A stretch of 64,000 nt of DNA from Streptomyces hyaluromycini (GCF_002217755.1 NZ_BCFL01000022.1:62001-126000); one strand, 5' to 3'; shown: positions 7,643-16,843, numbered from the stretch's first letter. The notes: generated by a model from the letters alone, not told the origin. Numbers and translations are program-made.

Positions 7643-10023
7643 GCGATGTCGTCCTCGAAGAGGGACAGCTCGGCCCAGATCGTCTTGCCCTCCGCGGTGT
7701 GTCTGGTGCCCCAGCGCTGGGTCAGCTGGGCCACCAGCAGCAGGCCGCGGCCGCCCTCGTCCCAGGTCTTGGCCCGGCGCAGGTGCGGGGCCGTGTGGCT
7801 GGTGTCGGAGACCTCGCAGATCAGGGTCGTCGTGTCGTGGATCAGGCGGAGCCGGATCGGGTGGGCGCCGTAGCGGATGGCGTTGGTGACCAGCTCGCTG
7901 ACCACCAGCTCCGCCGTGAAGGCGGCCATGCTCAGGTCCCACACGTCGAGCTGTTCCACGGCCTTCTTGCGGATCGGCGCGACCAGGGCGGGGTCGGCGG
8001 GGATGTCCCAGGACGCCACCCGGGACGGCGGCAGGCCCTGGGTGCGGGCCAGCAGCAGGGCCACGTCGTCGGCCGCGCCGCCCGGCGGCAGCAGGGCGTG
8101 CAGGATCCGGTCGCAGGTCTCGTCCAGGGAGTCGCTGTACGCCGCCAGCGCCGCGTGCAGGAGCCGGCGGCCGGTGTCCGGGTCCCGGTGCCGGGAGGTG
8201 ATCAGCCCGTCCGTGAACATCACGAGGACCGTGCCCTCGTCCAGCGTCACCTCGGCAGACTCGAACGGCAGCCCGCCCAGGCCCAGCGGGGGACCGGCGG
8301 GCAGGTCAAGGCGGTGGGGGCGGTGGCCGGGCCGGAGCAGGACGGGCGGCGGGTGCCCGGCGCGGGCCAGCGTGCAGCGCCGGGACACCGGGTCGTAGAC
8401 GGCGTACAGACAGGTCGCGCCGACCTCGCCGGGGCTGCCCTCGCCGCCCTGCTCGGCCGAGAGCCGGAGCACCAGGTCGTCGAGGTGGGTGAGCAGCTCG
8501 TCGGGGGCCAGGTCGATGTCGGCCAGGGTGCGTACGGCGGTCCGCAGCCGGCCCATGGTCGCCGAGGCCTGCACACCGTGGCCGACGACGTCCCCGACGA
8601 CCATGGCGACCCGCAGCCCGGACAGCGGGATCACGTCGAACCAGTCGCCGCCCACCCCGGCCCGCGCCGCCGGCAGATAGCGGGAGGCGGCCTGCAGGGC
8701 GGCGGTGCGCGGCAGCGTCCGGGGCAGCAGACTGCGCTGCAGGGCCAGCGCGGTCTCGCGCTCGCGCGAGTACCGGCGGGCGTTGTCGATGCAGACGGCG
8801 GCCCGGGCCGTGATCTCCTCGGCGAGCAGCTCGTCGTCCGGGCCGAACGGGTCGGGCCGCCGGTGCCGTCTGAACACCGCGACCCCCAGGGTGGTGCCGC
8901 GGGCCTGGATCGGCACCGACATCGAGGAGTGCACGCCGAACTCGCGCACCCGCTCCCCGCGGGCCTTGTTCCAGGACAGCCACTGGTCCAGCGCGCCGGA
9001 CGCCACCGAGGCCACGATCGTGTGCCCCGCGGTCAGCGAGTCGGCCTGCGGCGAGGAGGCCGGATAGACCTCGCTCTGTCCGGGCTTGAGGACCGCCTCG
9101 GGGACGCCGGGCAGCACGGACTGGTGCGCGGTGCGGCGCAGGGTGACCGGCGCGGTCAGCCGGGCCGGGAGGTCGCCGCCGTGCTCCGGCGGGTCCAGCA
9201 GGTCGACGGTGACGAAGTCCGCGAGCGCGGGGACGCAGACGTCCGCCAGCTCCTGAGCCGTACGGATGACGTCGAGAGTGCTGCCGATGCGCACGCTCGC
9301 CGCGTTGACCAGCTGGAGCCGCTCTCTGGCCAGGTAGTTCTCGGTGAAGTCGTGGGCGGCCAGGCTCACGCCCCGCACACGTCCGGCGGCGTCGGTGACC
9401 GGTGCCATCCGGGCCCGCCAGGCGTGCGCCCGGTCCTCGCCGCCGGTGCGCATGTACGTCTGCACGTCCAGCGGCCGGCCCGAGGCCAGCACCCGGAGCA
9501 TGTTCCGCTCCAGGTCCGCGCTCTCCGGCTTGCCGCCGATCTCGGTGACCCTGAGCCCCTGGATCCGCTCCTCGGGCAGCCCGATGACCTCCGCCATCGC
9601 GCCGTTCACCCGGCGCAGCCTGAGCTGATCGTCGTAGACCGCGATGGCGCACGGCGACTGCGTCAGCGCGGCGGTCGTCAGCGGATCGTCCGGGGTGCGC
9701 GGGCCGCCGCCGTCCAGTGGGGAGACCACCAGCCAGTGACCGGGTTGTTCGTCCTGTGCCGTGCTGTGGTGCGCGAGCAGCCAGACCGGGATCGTACGGC
9801 CGTCCCGGTGGCGGAGTTCGACGGTGCCGTCCCAGCGGGTGCCGTCGGGGGTGCGCGGTGTGACGTCCCCGGCGAGCAGAAGTGCCGCGGACCGGCCCAC
9901 GACCTCTTCGGCCGGGTGGCCGAGGAGCCGTCGCGCGCCCTCGTTCCACTCGGTCAGTGTGCCGTCCTCGCCGATGACAGCCCGGGCCGTCGCCGCATCG
10001 TCGAACGGATAGACCCGGCTCAT
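7639..10023 (-). CDS. PAS-PAS-GAF-SpoIIE phosphatase with C-terminal HATPase
   Basis: 794 residues from the ATG at 10023, with GGGAG 7 bases upstream. In order: PAS domain at about 10-115 (TLTEWNEGARRLLGH), a second PAS at about 130-250 (AIAVYDDQLRLRRVNGAM), GAF at about 265-430, PP2C/SpoIIE phosphatase at about 445-660 (RYLPAARAGVGGDWFDVI, GDVVGHG, FTDGLI), and an RsbW-like HATPase at about 680-790 (VVSELVTNAIRYGAHP, DEGGRGLLLVAQLT). Such proteins combine sensing with the phosphatase and anti-sigma kinase activities of partner-switching sigma regulation. A STAS protein is encoded 8 kb away (17724-18107), which could be a substrate. There is no membrane segment, so it acts in the cytoplasm. 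Confidence 0.85.
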   Translation of the reverse strand: MSRVYPFDDAATARAVIGEDGTLTEWNEGARRLLGHPAEEVVGRSAALLLAGDVTPRTPDGTRWDGTVELRHRDGRTIPVWLLAHHSTAQDEQPGHWLVVSPLDGGGPRTPDDPLTTAALTQSPCAIAVYDDQLRLRRVNGAMAEVIGLPEERIQGLRVTEIGGKPESADLERNMLRVLASGRPLDVQTYMRTGGEDRAHAWRARMAPVTDAAGRVRGVSLAAHDFTENYLARERLQLVNAASVRIGSTLDVIRTAQELADVCVPALADFVTVDLLDPPEHGGDLPARLTAPVTLRRTAHQSVLPGVPEAVLKPGQSEVYPASSPQADSLTAGHTIVASVASGALDQWLSWNKARGERVREFGVHSSMSVPIQARGTTLGVAVFRRHRRPDPFGPDDELLAEEITARAAVCIDNARRYSRERETALALQRSLLPRTLPRTAALQAASRYLPAARAGVGGDWFDVIPLSGLRVAMVVGDVVGHGVQASATMGRLRTAVRTLADIDLAPDELLTHLDDLVLRLSAEQGGEGSPGEVGATCLYAVYDPVSRRCTLARAGHPPPVLLRPGHRPHRLDLPAGPPLGLGGLPFESAEVTLDEGTVLVMFTDGLITSRHRDPDTGRRLLHAALAAYSDSLDETCDRILHALLPPGGAADDVALLLARTQGLPPSRVASWDIPADPALVAPIRKKAVEQLDVWDLSMAAFTAELVVSELVTNAIRYGAHPIRLRLIHDTTTLICEVSDTSHTAPHLRRAKTWDEGGRGLLLVAQLTQRWGTRHTAEGKTIWAELSLFEDDIA

Positions 10024-10207
10024 CTCGCCACTCCCAAGCGCACACTCACAGTCAACAGGTGCACCACTCGTGTTAAGCGTAGTGCTTCGGACCCTCGCGC
10101 GACCGGCAAGCGGCGGCGGTCGGTCGGTCGGGACCCGGGGCCTGTCCGGAGTGCCGAACGCGGACCGGCCGACGGGACGAAAGGGGTGGGAGAAGGCCTC
10201 CGGACCC

Positions 10208-10238
10208 TTGACGGGCACAAGTGTCACTCCGTCAGAAT
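10208..10238 (+). promoter_or_regulatory. Possible promoter of the GH2 gene
   Basis: TTGACG at 10208-10213 and CAGAAT at 10233-10238 resemble -35 and -10 hexamers of the main sigma factor, but the 19-base spacer is long. They lie about 60-90 bases upstream of the glycosidase start. Confidence 0.3.
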
Positions 10239-10296
10239 CTGTTTGTTCACGATCAGTTGTGAGTAGTTCTGGGCCCTGATGAGGGAGAGCCGCACC

Positions 10297-13200
10297 ATGA
10301 CGGTCACTCGCAGATCGGTTCTGGCAGCCGCCACGGCAGCCCCGACGGCCGGCGCCTGGCTGGGCGCCCCGGGCGCCTGGGCGGCCCCGGAGGCGGATAC
10401 GTCCTCGCAGGTCGCCGGCCGCCGCACGGTCGCCCTGCGGGACGGCTGGCGGTTCGCGCTGGTCAACCCGGGCGGGATCACCGACCCGACCGGCGCCTAC
10501 GCGGACGCCGCCGACCCCGGGTACGACGACTCGGCCTGGCGGCAGGTCGCCGTACCGCACGACTGGAGCATCGAACAGACCCCCACCACCGAGAACGGCA
10601 CCACCAGCGGCACCGGCTTCTTCCCGGGCGGTCTCGGCTGGTACCGGCTCGCCTTCACCCTGCCGCCCGGCTACGCCGGCAAGCGGATCTCGGTGGAGTT
10701 CGACGGCGTCTACATGGACTCCTACGTCTATTGCAACGGCACCCAGGTCGGCTGCCACCCCTACGGCTACACCGGCTTCGCCTTCGACCTCACCGACCTG
10801 CTGCACACCGACGGCAGCACGCAGAACGTCCTCGCGGTCAAGGTGCAGAACCAACTGCCCAGCAGCCGCTGGTACTCGGGCAGCGGCATCTACCGCGAGG
10901 CCCGTCTGGTGGTCACCGACCCCGTGCACGTGGCGCGGTGGGGGACGTACGTCACCACCCCGGACATCACCGCGGAGCGGGCCGTGGTGCGGGTGCGCAC
11001 GGCCGTCGTCGACGAGTCCGGCGCGGGCGCGGACGTGACGGTCCTGTCCCGCATCGCCGACCCCGACGGCCGCACGGTCGCCCGTGCCTCCTCCACGGTC
11101 ACCGTCACCGGCTCCGGCGGGACCACCGCGACCCAGGAACTGACCGTCGGGAAACCGAGGTTGTGGGACTTCGAGACCCCGCACCGCTACACCCTGCACA
11201 CCGAACTCCGGGTCGGCGGCACCACCACCGACACCTACCGCACGGTCTTCGGCATCCGCAGCTACCGCTTCGACCCCGAGGAGGGCTTCTCCCTCAACGG
11301 CGTGCCCACCAAGATTAAGGGGGTCGACCTCCACCATGACCAGGGCGCCCTCGGCGCGGCGATCAGCGCCGACGCGGTGCGCAGACAGATGACCCTCATG
11401 AAGTCGATGGGCGTCAACGCCTTCCGCACCTCGCACAACCCGCCCTCGCCGCAGATGATCGAGGTCTGCGAGGAACTCGGCATCGTGATGATGGTGGAGG
11501 CCTTCGACTGCTGGAAGACCGGCAAGACCAAGTACGACTACGGCCGGTTCTTCGACGAGTGGTGCGAGAGCGACGCCACCGAGATGGTCCTCGCCGCCCG
11601 CAACTCGCCCGCCGTCGTGCTGTGGTCCATCGGCAACGAGATCCCCGACTCCACCTCGACGGCCGGTCTCGCCATGGCCGACCGGATCATCGCCGCCATC
11701 AAGGCCGCCGACGGCACCCGTCCCCTGGTCATCGGCTCCGACAAGTACCGCAGTGTGCCGAAGACGGGCTCCGCCTCCGACCTGATGCTGGCCAAGCTCG
11801 ACGGTCTCGGCCTCAACTACAACACCGCCAGGTCCGTGGACTCGCTGCACGCGGCCTACCCGCACCTGTTCCTCTTCGAGTCCGAGTCCTCCTCGGAGAC
11901 CTCGACCCGCGGCACCTACCAGGAACCGGAACACCTCAACACCGGGGAGAACCACACCCCCGGCCGCCGGGCCACCTCGTCCTACGACAACAACCTGTCC
12001 TCCTGGACGATGAGCGGCGAGTACGGCCACAAGAAGGACCGGGACCGGAAGTGGTTCGCGGGCCAGTTCCTGTGGTCGGGCATCGACTACATCGGCGAGC
12101 CGACGCCGTACGACGTGTTCCCGGTGAAGTCGTCCTTCTTCGGCGCGGTCGACACGGCAGGCTTCCCGAAGGACATGTACCACCTCTTCCGCAGCCAGTG
12201 GGTGAGCGAGCCGATGGTGCATCTGCTGCCGATGAGCTGGAACCACGAGGAGGGGGCCACGGTCGAGGTGTGGGCGTACGCCAACGTGCCTGCCGTCGAG
12301 CTGTTCCTGAACGGAGAGTCCCTGGGAGTGCGGGAGTTCGACACCAAGACCACGACCGACGGCCGCACCTACCTGGAGACCACCGAGGCCACCGGCGACG
12401 ACAGGACCTTCACCTCCGGCCCCTACCCCGGCAGTTACACCAGCCCCAACGGCAGTGCGGGCAAACTGCACCTGACCTGGGAAGTGCCCTACCGGCCGGG
12501 CGAGTTGAAGGCGGTGGCCCGGCGCGACGGCAGGGTGGTCGCAACCGACGTCCTGCGCACCGCCGGCGCCCCGCACGCCGTGCGCCTCACCGCCGACCGC
12601 AAGTCCCTCTCCGCGGACGGGCGTTCGCTGGTCTTCGTCACCGCGGAGATCGTCGACGCGCACGGCGTGGTGGTGCCCGACGCCGCGCACCTGATCTCCT
12701 TCGCCGTGACCGGCGGCTCGCTCGCCGGGCTCGACAACGGCCGTGAGGAGAGCGCCGAGCGCTACCAGGCGAGCACCCGGACCGCCTTCCACGGCAAGGC
12801 GCTCGCCATCGTCCGCGCCGGTACGGAGCCGGGCGCCCTCAAGGTGACCGCGCGGGCGGACGGGCTGCACGGGGACACCGCCACCGTGCACACCACCCCC
12901 GCCCGCTCCGTGGCCGGCACCCCCGCCCCCGACTTCGGCCCGGACCATCCTTCCCCGCCGGACTACCCGCACGCGGACGCCAGTTACTCCGGCCGTCCGG
13001 ACACCCTCCCGGCCGCCATGCTCGACGGCGACCCGGCCACCGGCTGGTCCAACGCCTTCGCCAAGTCGGCCACCGCCCTGCTGCCCGCGTTCGGCGGTGC
13101 CCGGACCGCGGACTGGGTGTCGGTCGACCACGGGCGCACCCGCACCTTCGACCGGGTGGACGTCTCCTTCACCGTGGACGCGACCCACGCCCTCCCCGCG

Positions 13201-13398
13201 TCGGTCGAGGTGGCCGTCTGGGACGGCACGGCCTACCGGGCGGTGCGGGACACGGCGGTGGAATGGGCCACCGCCTCGGACACCCCGACCGCCATCACCT
13301 TCACCCCGGCACGCGGCTCCCGGATCCGCCTCACCCTGACCAGCGCCCATCCCGGGGAGACCCGGGGCGCGGTACGGATCAGCCGCCTCGACACCTGA
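10297..13398 (+). CDS. Secreted glycoside hydrolase family 2 (beta-galactosidase-like)
   Basis: 1033 residues. The ATG at 10297 is preferred over the ATG at 10279 because the GGGAGAG site at 10283-10289 sits correctly for it. TRRSVLAAATAAP followed by AGAWLGAPGAWA is a Tat signal, so the enzyme is exported folded. GH2 domains follow: sugar-binding domain (about 45-210, PHDWSIEQT), immunoglobulin-like domain (about 215-325) and a TIM barrel (from about 330) with acid/base Glu448 in SIGNEIPDS and probable nucleophile Glu530 in FESESSSE. A DUF4982-like domain, a Big-type domain (SLAGLDNGREES) and a C-terminal discoidin-like carbohydrate-binding module (about 895-1030) complete it. It probably removes beta-linked galactose or a related sugar from extracellular polymers; the sugar is not certain. 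Confidence 0.85.
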   Translation: MTVTRRSVLAAATAAPTAGAWLGAPGAWAAPEADTSSQVAGRRTVALRDGWRFALVNPGGITDPTGAYADAADPGYDDSAWRQVAVPHDWSIEQTPTTENGTTSGTGFFPGGLGWYRLAFTLPPGYAGKRISVEFDGVYMDSYVYCNGTQVGCHPYGYTGFAFDLTDLLHTDGSTQNVLAVKVQNQLPSSRWYSGSGIYREARLVVTDPVHVARWGTYVTTPDITAERAVVRVRTAVVDESGAGADVTVLSRIADPDGRTVARASSTVTVTGSGGTTATQELTVGKPRLWDFETPHRYTLHTELRVGGTTTDTYRTVFGIRSYRFDPEEGFSLNGVPTKIKGVDLHHDQGALGAAISADAVRRQMTLMKSMGVNAFRTSHNPPSPQMIEVCEELGIVMMVEAFDCWKTGKTKYDYGRFFDEWCESDATEMVLAARNSPAVVLWSIGNEIPDSTSTAGLAMADRIIAAIKAADGTRPLVIGSDKYRSVPKTGSASDLMLAKLDGLGLNYNTARSVDSLHAAYPHLFLFESESSSETSTRGTYQEPEHLNTGENHTPGRRATSSYDNNLSSWTMSGEYGHKKDRDRKWFAGQFLWSGIDYIGEPTPYDVFPVKSSFFGAVDTAGFPKDMYHLFRSQWVSEPMVHLLPMSWNHEEGATVEVWAYANVPAVELFLNGESLGVREFDTKTTTDGRTYLETTEATGDDRTFTSGPYPGSYTSPNGSAGKLHLTWEVPYRPGELKAVARRDGRVVATDVLRTAGAPHAVRLTADRKSLSADGRSLVFVTAEIVDAHGVVVPDAAHLISFAVTGGSLAGLDNGREESAERYQASTRTAFHGKALAIVRAGTEPGALKVTARADGLHGDTATVHTTPARSVAGTPAPDFGPDHPSPPDYPHADASYSGRPDTLPAAMLDGDPATGWSNAFAKSATALLPAFGGARTADWVSVDHGRTRTFDRVDVSFTVDATHALPASVEVAVWDGTAYRAVRDTAVEWATASDTPTAITFTPARGSRIRLTLTSAHPGETRGAVRISRLDT

Positions 13399-13451
13399 GA
13401 CGGCGGGCGGCGCCTCGGCGCATCCCTCGTAGGTACCTGGGGGAGACTGTC

Positions 13452-13484
13452 TTGACCTGCGGGTATTTACGGTGGAGTACCCGC
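13452..13484 (+). promoter_or_regulatory. Promoter and inverted-repeat operator of the Fic-type TA operon
   Basis: TTGACC at 13452-13457 resembles a -35 element. GCGGGTA (13459-13465) and TACCCGC (13478-13484) form a perfect 7-bp inverted repeat with a 12-nt spacer in the position of the core promoter. TA antitoxins of the ribbon-helix-helix kind usually bind such repeats to repress their own operon; that role is inference here. Confidence 0.45.
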
Positions 13485-13501
13485 GCGGTACGGTGAAGGG
13501 C

Positions 13502-13741
13502 ATGCCAGCTCTCAACGTGGAGTTCAGCGACCGCGAACTTGAGGACCTCAGGCAGATAGCCAAGGAGCGCGGTACGTCCATGAAGGCCCTCGTCCGTGAC
13601 GCGGCGGCCGCCGACATCGCCCGGCACCGGGCCCTGCAGGAGGGGGCGGAGGAATTCCGCCGCTTCTTCGCGGCCCATGCCGCCGAGTTCGCCGCCGCGT
13701 TCCCCGACGACGAGCCGCCCGCGAAGGGCGAGGCCGCCTGA
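13502..13741 (+). CDS. Antitoxin of a Fic/Doc-type toxin-antitoxin pair (RHH-like)
   Basis: 79 residues from the ATG at 13502, preceded by GAAGGG. The N-terminus (NVEFSDRELEDLRQIAKERG followed by TSMKALVRDAA) has the short beta-strand and two-helix pattern of ribbon-helix-helix DNA-binding proteins. The C-terminal half is helical and acidic (EEFRRFFAAHAAEF), as in segments that wrap a toxin. Its stop is 3 bases before the toxin start, so the two are co-transcribed and probably translationally coupled. Expected roles are toxin neutralisation and autorepression through the inverted repeat at 13459-13484. A GTG 30 bases upstream is a possible alternative start. Confidence 0.75.
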   Translation: MPALNVEFSDRELEDLRQIAKERGTSMKALVRDAAAADIARHRALQEGAEEFRRFFAAHAAEFAAAFPDDEPPAKGEAA

Positions 13742-13744
13742 CCC

Positions 13745-14122
13745 ATGCCGCCGGTCATCCACATCGACGTGCCCTGGCTGCTCCAGCGCCACGAGGAAGT
13801 CATGCCGGAGCAGCCCACCATCAACGACTTCTCCGCGCTGGTCGCCGCGGTCGCCCGGCACCGGGTCGATCCGCCCCGGCTCGGCGTGGACTCCGACCCG
13901 GCCTGGCGGGCCGCCGCCCTGCTGCACACCCTCGCCCTGCTCAAGCCGCTGCCCTCGGCCAACGCGCGGTTCGCCTGTGCGACCGCCGTGGCCTACATGT
14001 ACGTCAGCGGTGTCGGCATCGACCCGCCCTACGGCGCCCTCGTCGATCTCGCCCGCGACCTGATGAGCGGCAAGGCCGACGTCTACTCCGCGGCGGACCG
14101 GCTCCGTTCCTGGCAGCTCTGA
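13745..14122 (+). CDS. Fic/Doc-family toxin component
   Basis: 125 residues from the ATG at 13745, 3 bases after the antitoxin stop. The length and layout match the short Doc-like toxins annotated in Streptomyces: INDFSALVAAVARH, then RAAALLHTLALLKPLPSANA, then AVAYMYVSG and a C-terminal helix. In Doc the Fic motif HxFx(D/N)GNKR binds the nucleotide; here the equivalent loop reads KPLPSANARFA, with neither the catalytic His nor the GNKR. The protein may therefore be an altered or inactive Fic enzyme. Fic-fold toxins act on translation factors or other targets in the cytoplasm; no target can be inferred here. Confidence 0.7.
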   Translation: MPPVIHIDVPWLLQRHEEVMPEQPTINDFSALVAAVARHRVDPPRLGVDSDPAWRAAALLHTLALLKPLPSANARFACATAVAYMYVSGVGIDPPYGALVDLARDLMSGKADVYSAADRLRSWQL

Positions 14123-14165
14123 CACCTGCCCGGACGTGCAGGACAGAGCTGTCCCGGCTCCTCGG

Positions 14166-14204
14166 GGCCGCCGGCCGAGGGCGGGAGGAACGGGGCCGGC
14201 GGCC
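14166..14204 (+). terminator. Terminator of the TA operon
   Basis: GGCCGCCGGCC (14166-14176) and GGCCGGCGGCC (14194-14204) form a perfect 11-bp stem with a 17-nt loop, followed by TGTTT. It lies 44 bases past the toxin stop codon. Confidence 0.75.
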
Positions 14205-14588
14205 TGTTTCGCGCGGAAGAGCCGCCGTTTCGCGCGGGGCCTCGTGAGGAGGGCCGGTCATCAGTGGACCACCCGTGCGGAGGGTCCGGGAGCGTGCGCG
14301 CGGGACCGCCGCGTGCGTACGCTTCACACGGGGCGCGCGGAAAGGTGAATGCGGCCATGCAGGGGCAATAGCCACCAGCGCCTTTCTGACTTTCTGTCAA
14401 TGCTGTCGATGTTGTACGGGTGCCTTGTTGCTTGTGTGAGACTTGTGCGAGGGTGAATGCCCGCGCGGGGGTAATGGCACGGTCCAATTCGACAGTTGAG
14501 GAACGCGACCTGCACCGCGCCGGCGAATTCCCGCTCCCTGCAGGCGCACCGAAGAGGTACGCACCACCGCACCAAAGGAATCCGCTCC
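14205..14588. other. Intergenic region with a relatively AT-rich patch
   Basis: No gene is supported here. The stretch 14370-14470 is richer in A and T than its surroundings and probably carries the promoter of the ricin-domain gene, but no clear hexamer pair was identified. The AAAGGAA ribosome-binding site of that gene is at 14575-14581. Confidence 0.4.
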
Positions 14589-16220
14589 GTGCCCACCCCC
14601 CACCCGCCTCGCCCTCCCTATCCGCCGCCGGGCGGTGGTGCGGGGGAGTCCGACGAGTCCCTCGCCGCCCCGCTGCGAGCCGGATCCGACATCGAGGCCT
14701 CCCGCTCCGCCGCGCTGCTCATGGCGCGGCACTGGCGGCCCGTTCAGGAATACGCGGTCATCTGCCTGGCCGCCTCCGGGCCGGTCGCGCACATGGTCGC
14801 GGCCGCCGCCTTCCATCAGGTCCTCGACCGGGTGGCCCTCGGCGAGACGGCCGACGCGATCCGGCCCCGCCTGCTGGTCTCCGTCCGCGACACGGTCGCC
14901 AACTGGTCCGCGGAGGACCGAATAGCGGAGGTTCTTCCCGACCTCGGGAAACCGGCCGGCGGCCGTGGTATGCGTGCCACGAAGTCCATGACACCGGAAA
15001 ACCGCACCCTCGCGGAGCGTTCATTCCTGGGCCTTCCGGCGCTCGCCCAGAGCCTGCTCTGGCATGCCGAGGTGGAGGCGGAACCGATAACCGTACCGGC
15101 CGGTCTGTTGGACATGGACACGACAACTGCATCGGCGGCTCTCGAAGACGCCCGGGAGAAATTCCGCGAGGGCTGTGTCCGCGCGCACCGGGATCTCGCG
15201 CCGTCCCAGGAGTGCCGCTACTACAACCGCCTCCTCGACGTGCCGATCCGTCGCGGCGGCGGACTGCTGCCGGATGTCCAGGAGCATCTGGCGCAGTGCC
15301 CGTACTGCCGGGCCGCCGCCGAGCAACTCGGCCATGTCGAGGGCGGAATGGGCGTGCTGCTGGTCGAGGCGGTGCTCGGCTGGGGGGCCCGCCGCTACCT
15401 CGACACCCGCCCGGGACGCAAGGGCAGTGCGGATGTTCCCCTGACCCGCGCCGCCGCCCGGCGCGCCGGAGGAGGCGGGCGCCGGCGCGCGGCCGCCCGG
15501 ACCCGGCTCCTCTCCCGCATCCCCGTGCAGGTGCGCCGCCCGCCCGGCTCCTGGTCGTCGAAGACGCTGCTGACCAGCGTCGGCGTGGCCGGTGCGGGAC
15601 TGCTCGCCTCCGTCCTCGCCGTCAGCACGCTGTCGGGCGGCGGTGACGGCAGCGACGCCGTCGCCACCGCCGGCCTGGTGCCCGGCGACTCCGAGCCCGA
15701 TGCGACGCCCACCTCCGGCACGGCCGGGCTGCCCGCCGCCGACCACACGACGCGGCTGCGCAACGCCGCCGCCCAGCTCTGCCTGGACATCAACGGCGAG
15801 CCGAAGGCCGGGGCGACCGTCGTGCTCGCGGCGTGCTCCTCGGCCTCGACCCAGCAGTGGACCTACGAGAGCGACGGCGAGCTGCGCAGCGCGGCCGGCC
15901 CGGATCTGTGCCTGGACTCGCACGCGGACGCCGGTGTGGTCATCGTCGGCACCTGTGCCGAGGAGGGCGCCGGGCGCGGCGAGGACGTGCGCTACGACCT
16001 CACCGTCCAGGGCGAGCTGCTGCCCCGCTGGGACGAGACCCTCGCGCTCGGCACGGGCGGTGTCGACCCCGGCTCCGACATCGTGGTCAAGGTCCGCGAC
16101 CACACCAGTGGCCAGCACTGGCTGACCGACACCCCGACGCCGTCCCAGAGCCGCGGCTCGCTCTCCATCGCCGGGACCGGGGGCCCGTCGGCGCAGCCGG
16201 CGGAACTGGCCGGCCACTAG
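14589..16220 (+). CDS. Membrane protein: zinc-finger-like cytoplasmic half fused to a ricin-B lectin domain
   Basis: 543 residues from a GTG at 14589 with AAAGGAA 7 bases upstream. Residues about 30-130 are helical and resemble a degenerate sigma-like region. Residues about 225-245 have HLAQCPYCRAA, the spacing of the His-Cys-Cys zinc site in anti-sigma factors. A basic stretch precedes one membrane segment (about 322-350, TLLTSVGVAGAGLLASVLAV). Outside the membrane a Thr/Ser/Pro linker leads to a ricin-B-type beta-trefoil (about 385-515) with QLCLDINGEPKAG, TQQWTYESDG and DLCLDSHADAG repeats. The layout suggests sugar sensing at the surface coupled to a regulatory cytoplasmic domain. This is inference; no partner sigma factor is adjacent. 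Confidence 0.75.
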   Translation: MPTPHPPRPPYPPPGGGAGESDESLAAPLRAGSDIEASRSAALLMARHWRPVQEYAVICLAASGPVAHMVAAAAFHQVLDRVALGETADAIRPRLLVSVRDTVANWSAEDRIAEVLPDLGKPAGGRGMRATKSMTPENRTLAERSFLGLPALAQSLLWHAEVEAEPITVPAGLLDMDTTTASAALEDAREKFREGCVRAHRDLAPSQECRYYNRLLDVPIRRGGGLLPDVQEHLAQCPYCRAAAEQLGHVEGGMGVLLVEAVLGWGARRYLDTRPGRKGSADVPLTRAAARRAGGGGRRRAAARTRLLSRIPVQVRRPPGSWSSKTLLTSVGVAGAGLLASVLAVSTLSGGGDGSDAVATAGLVPGDSEPDATPTSGTAGLPAADHTTRLRNAAAQLCLDINGEPKAGATVVLAACSSASTQQWTYESDGELRSAAGPDLCLDSHADAGVVIVGTCAEEGAGRGEDVRYDLTVQGELLPRWDETLALGTGGVDPGSDIVVKVRDHTSGQHWLTDTPTPSQSRGSLSIAGTGGPSAQPAELAGH

Positions 16221-16261
16221 GCGCTCCGCTGGAAGAGCCGCAGTGCGTCGCGGTTTGTCCG

Positions 16262-16311
16262 CGGCGCCGTCGTGGCTGGTCGCGCAGTTCCCCGCGCCCC
16301 TTCGGGGCGCG
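16262..16311. repeat. Dispersed Streptomyces element with bidirectional terminator hairpin
   Basis: The block contains GTCGTGGCTGGTCGCGCAG followed by TTCCC, then a perfect 8-bp hairpin CGCGCCCC-TTC-GGGGCGCG at 16293-16311. The same module in opposite orientation is at 18241-18310 and a fragment at 5273-5296. It is frequent between Streptomyces genes. Here it separates two convergent genes and probably terminates both. Confidence 0.65.
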
Positions 16312-16312
16312 T

Positions 16313-16843
16313 TCAGTCCTGGTCGGCGTCCGGGCCCTGGGCTCGGACGCGCTCCACGTGCTCCAGGGAGTCCCGTAGTTCGGTCAGCCAGTCGTCGGTG
16401 TGCCGCTGGACCAGCCGCACGCACCAGGCCAGCGCCTCGCTGCGGCTGCGCGCCACCCCGCCGGCGATCAGGGTGTCCAGCACCTGACGCTCGGGCTGGC
16501 GCAGCCGGGTCATCACCGGCGCGGCCACATGCGTGAACAGCGCCCGCTGCCCTGCGCACTCCACGCCCCAGGAGACCTTGTGCCGGAATCGGTGCTCGGC
16601 CTCGCGGGCCACGACCATCCGGCTCTCCCGGGTGCGCTCCCGGAACTCCTGGATCCGGCCCTGTACGGCCGCCTCCCGCTCGGCGTCCGACGCGTCGTCC
16701 GCCAGCTTGGGGCCGGGGATGCGCCCGATGACGGTGACCTCCTCGCGGTCGGCCGTCACCTCGACCAGTTCCTCGAAGAGGTCGTCCGGCAGACGGCCGG
16801 CGAACCAGCCGCGGAGCTTGTCTCGTTGCTCTTGAGTAATCAT
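16313..16843 (-). CDS. Conserved hypothetical cytoplasmic protein
   Basis: 176 residues from the ATG at 16843. There is no signal or membrane segment. The N-terminal part (QRDKLRGWFAGRLPDDLFEE) is followed by EVTVIGRIPGPK, a helical central part rich in Arg and Glu (about 60-105), and a C-terminal section with SRSEALAWCVRLVQRHTDDW. The last segment resembles the N-terminal part of small ribbon-helix-helix or antitoxin-like folds, but this is weak. I do not recognise the family and assign no function. The start codon lies between the arms of an inverted repeat (16834-16859), and the only Shine-Dalgarno-like GGAG is inside one arm, which suggests control at the level of translation or autoregulation. 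Confidence 0.7.
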   Translation of the reverse strand: MITQEQRDKLRGWFAGRLPDDLFEELVEVTADREEVTVIGRIPGPKLADDASDAEREAAVQGRIQEFRERTRESRMVVAREAEHRFRHKVSWGVECAGQRALFTHVAAPVMTRLRQPERQVLDTLIAGGVARSRSEALAWCVRLVQRHTDDWLTELRDSLEHVERVRAQGPDADQD

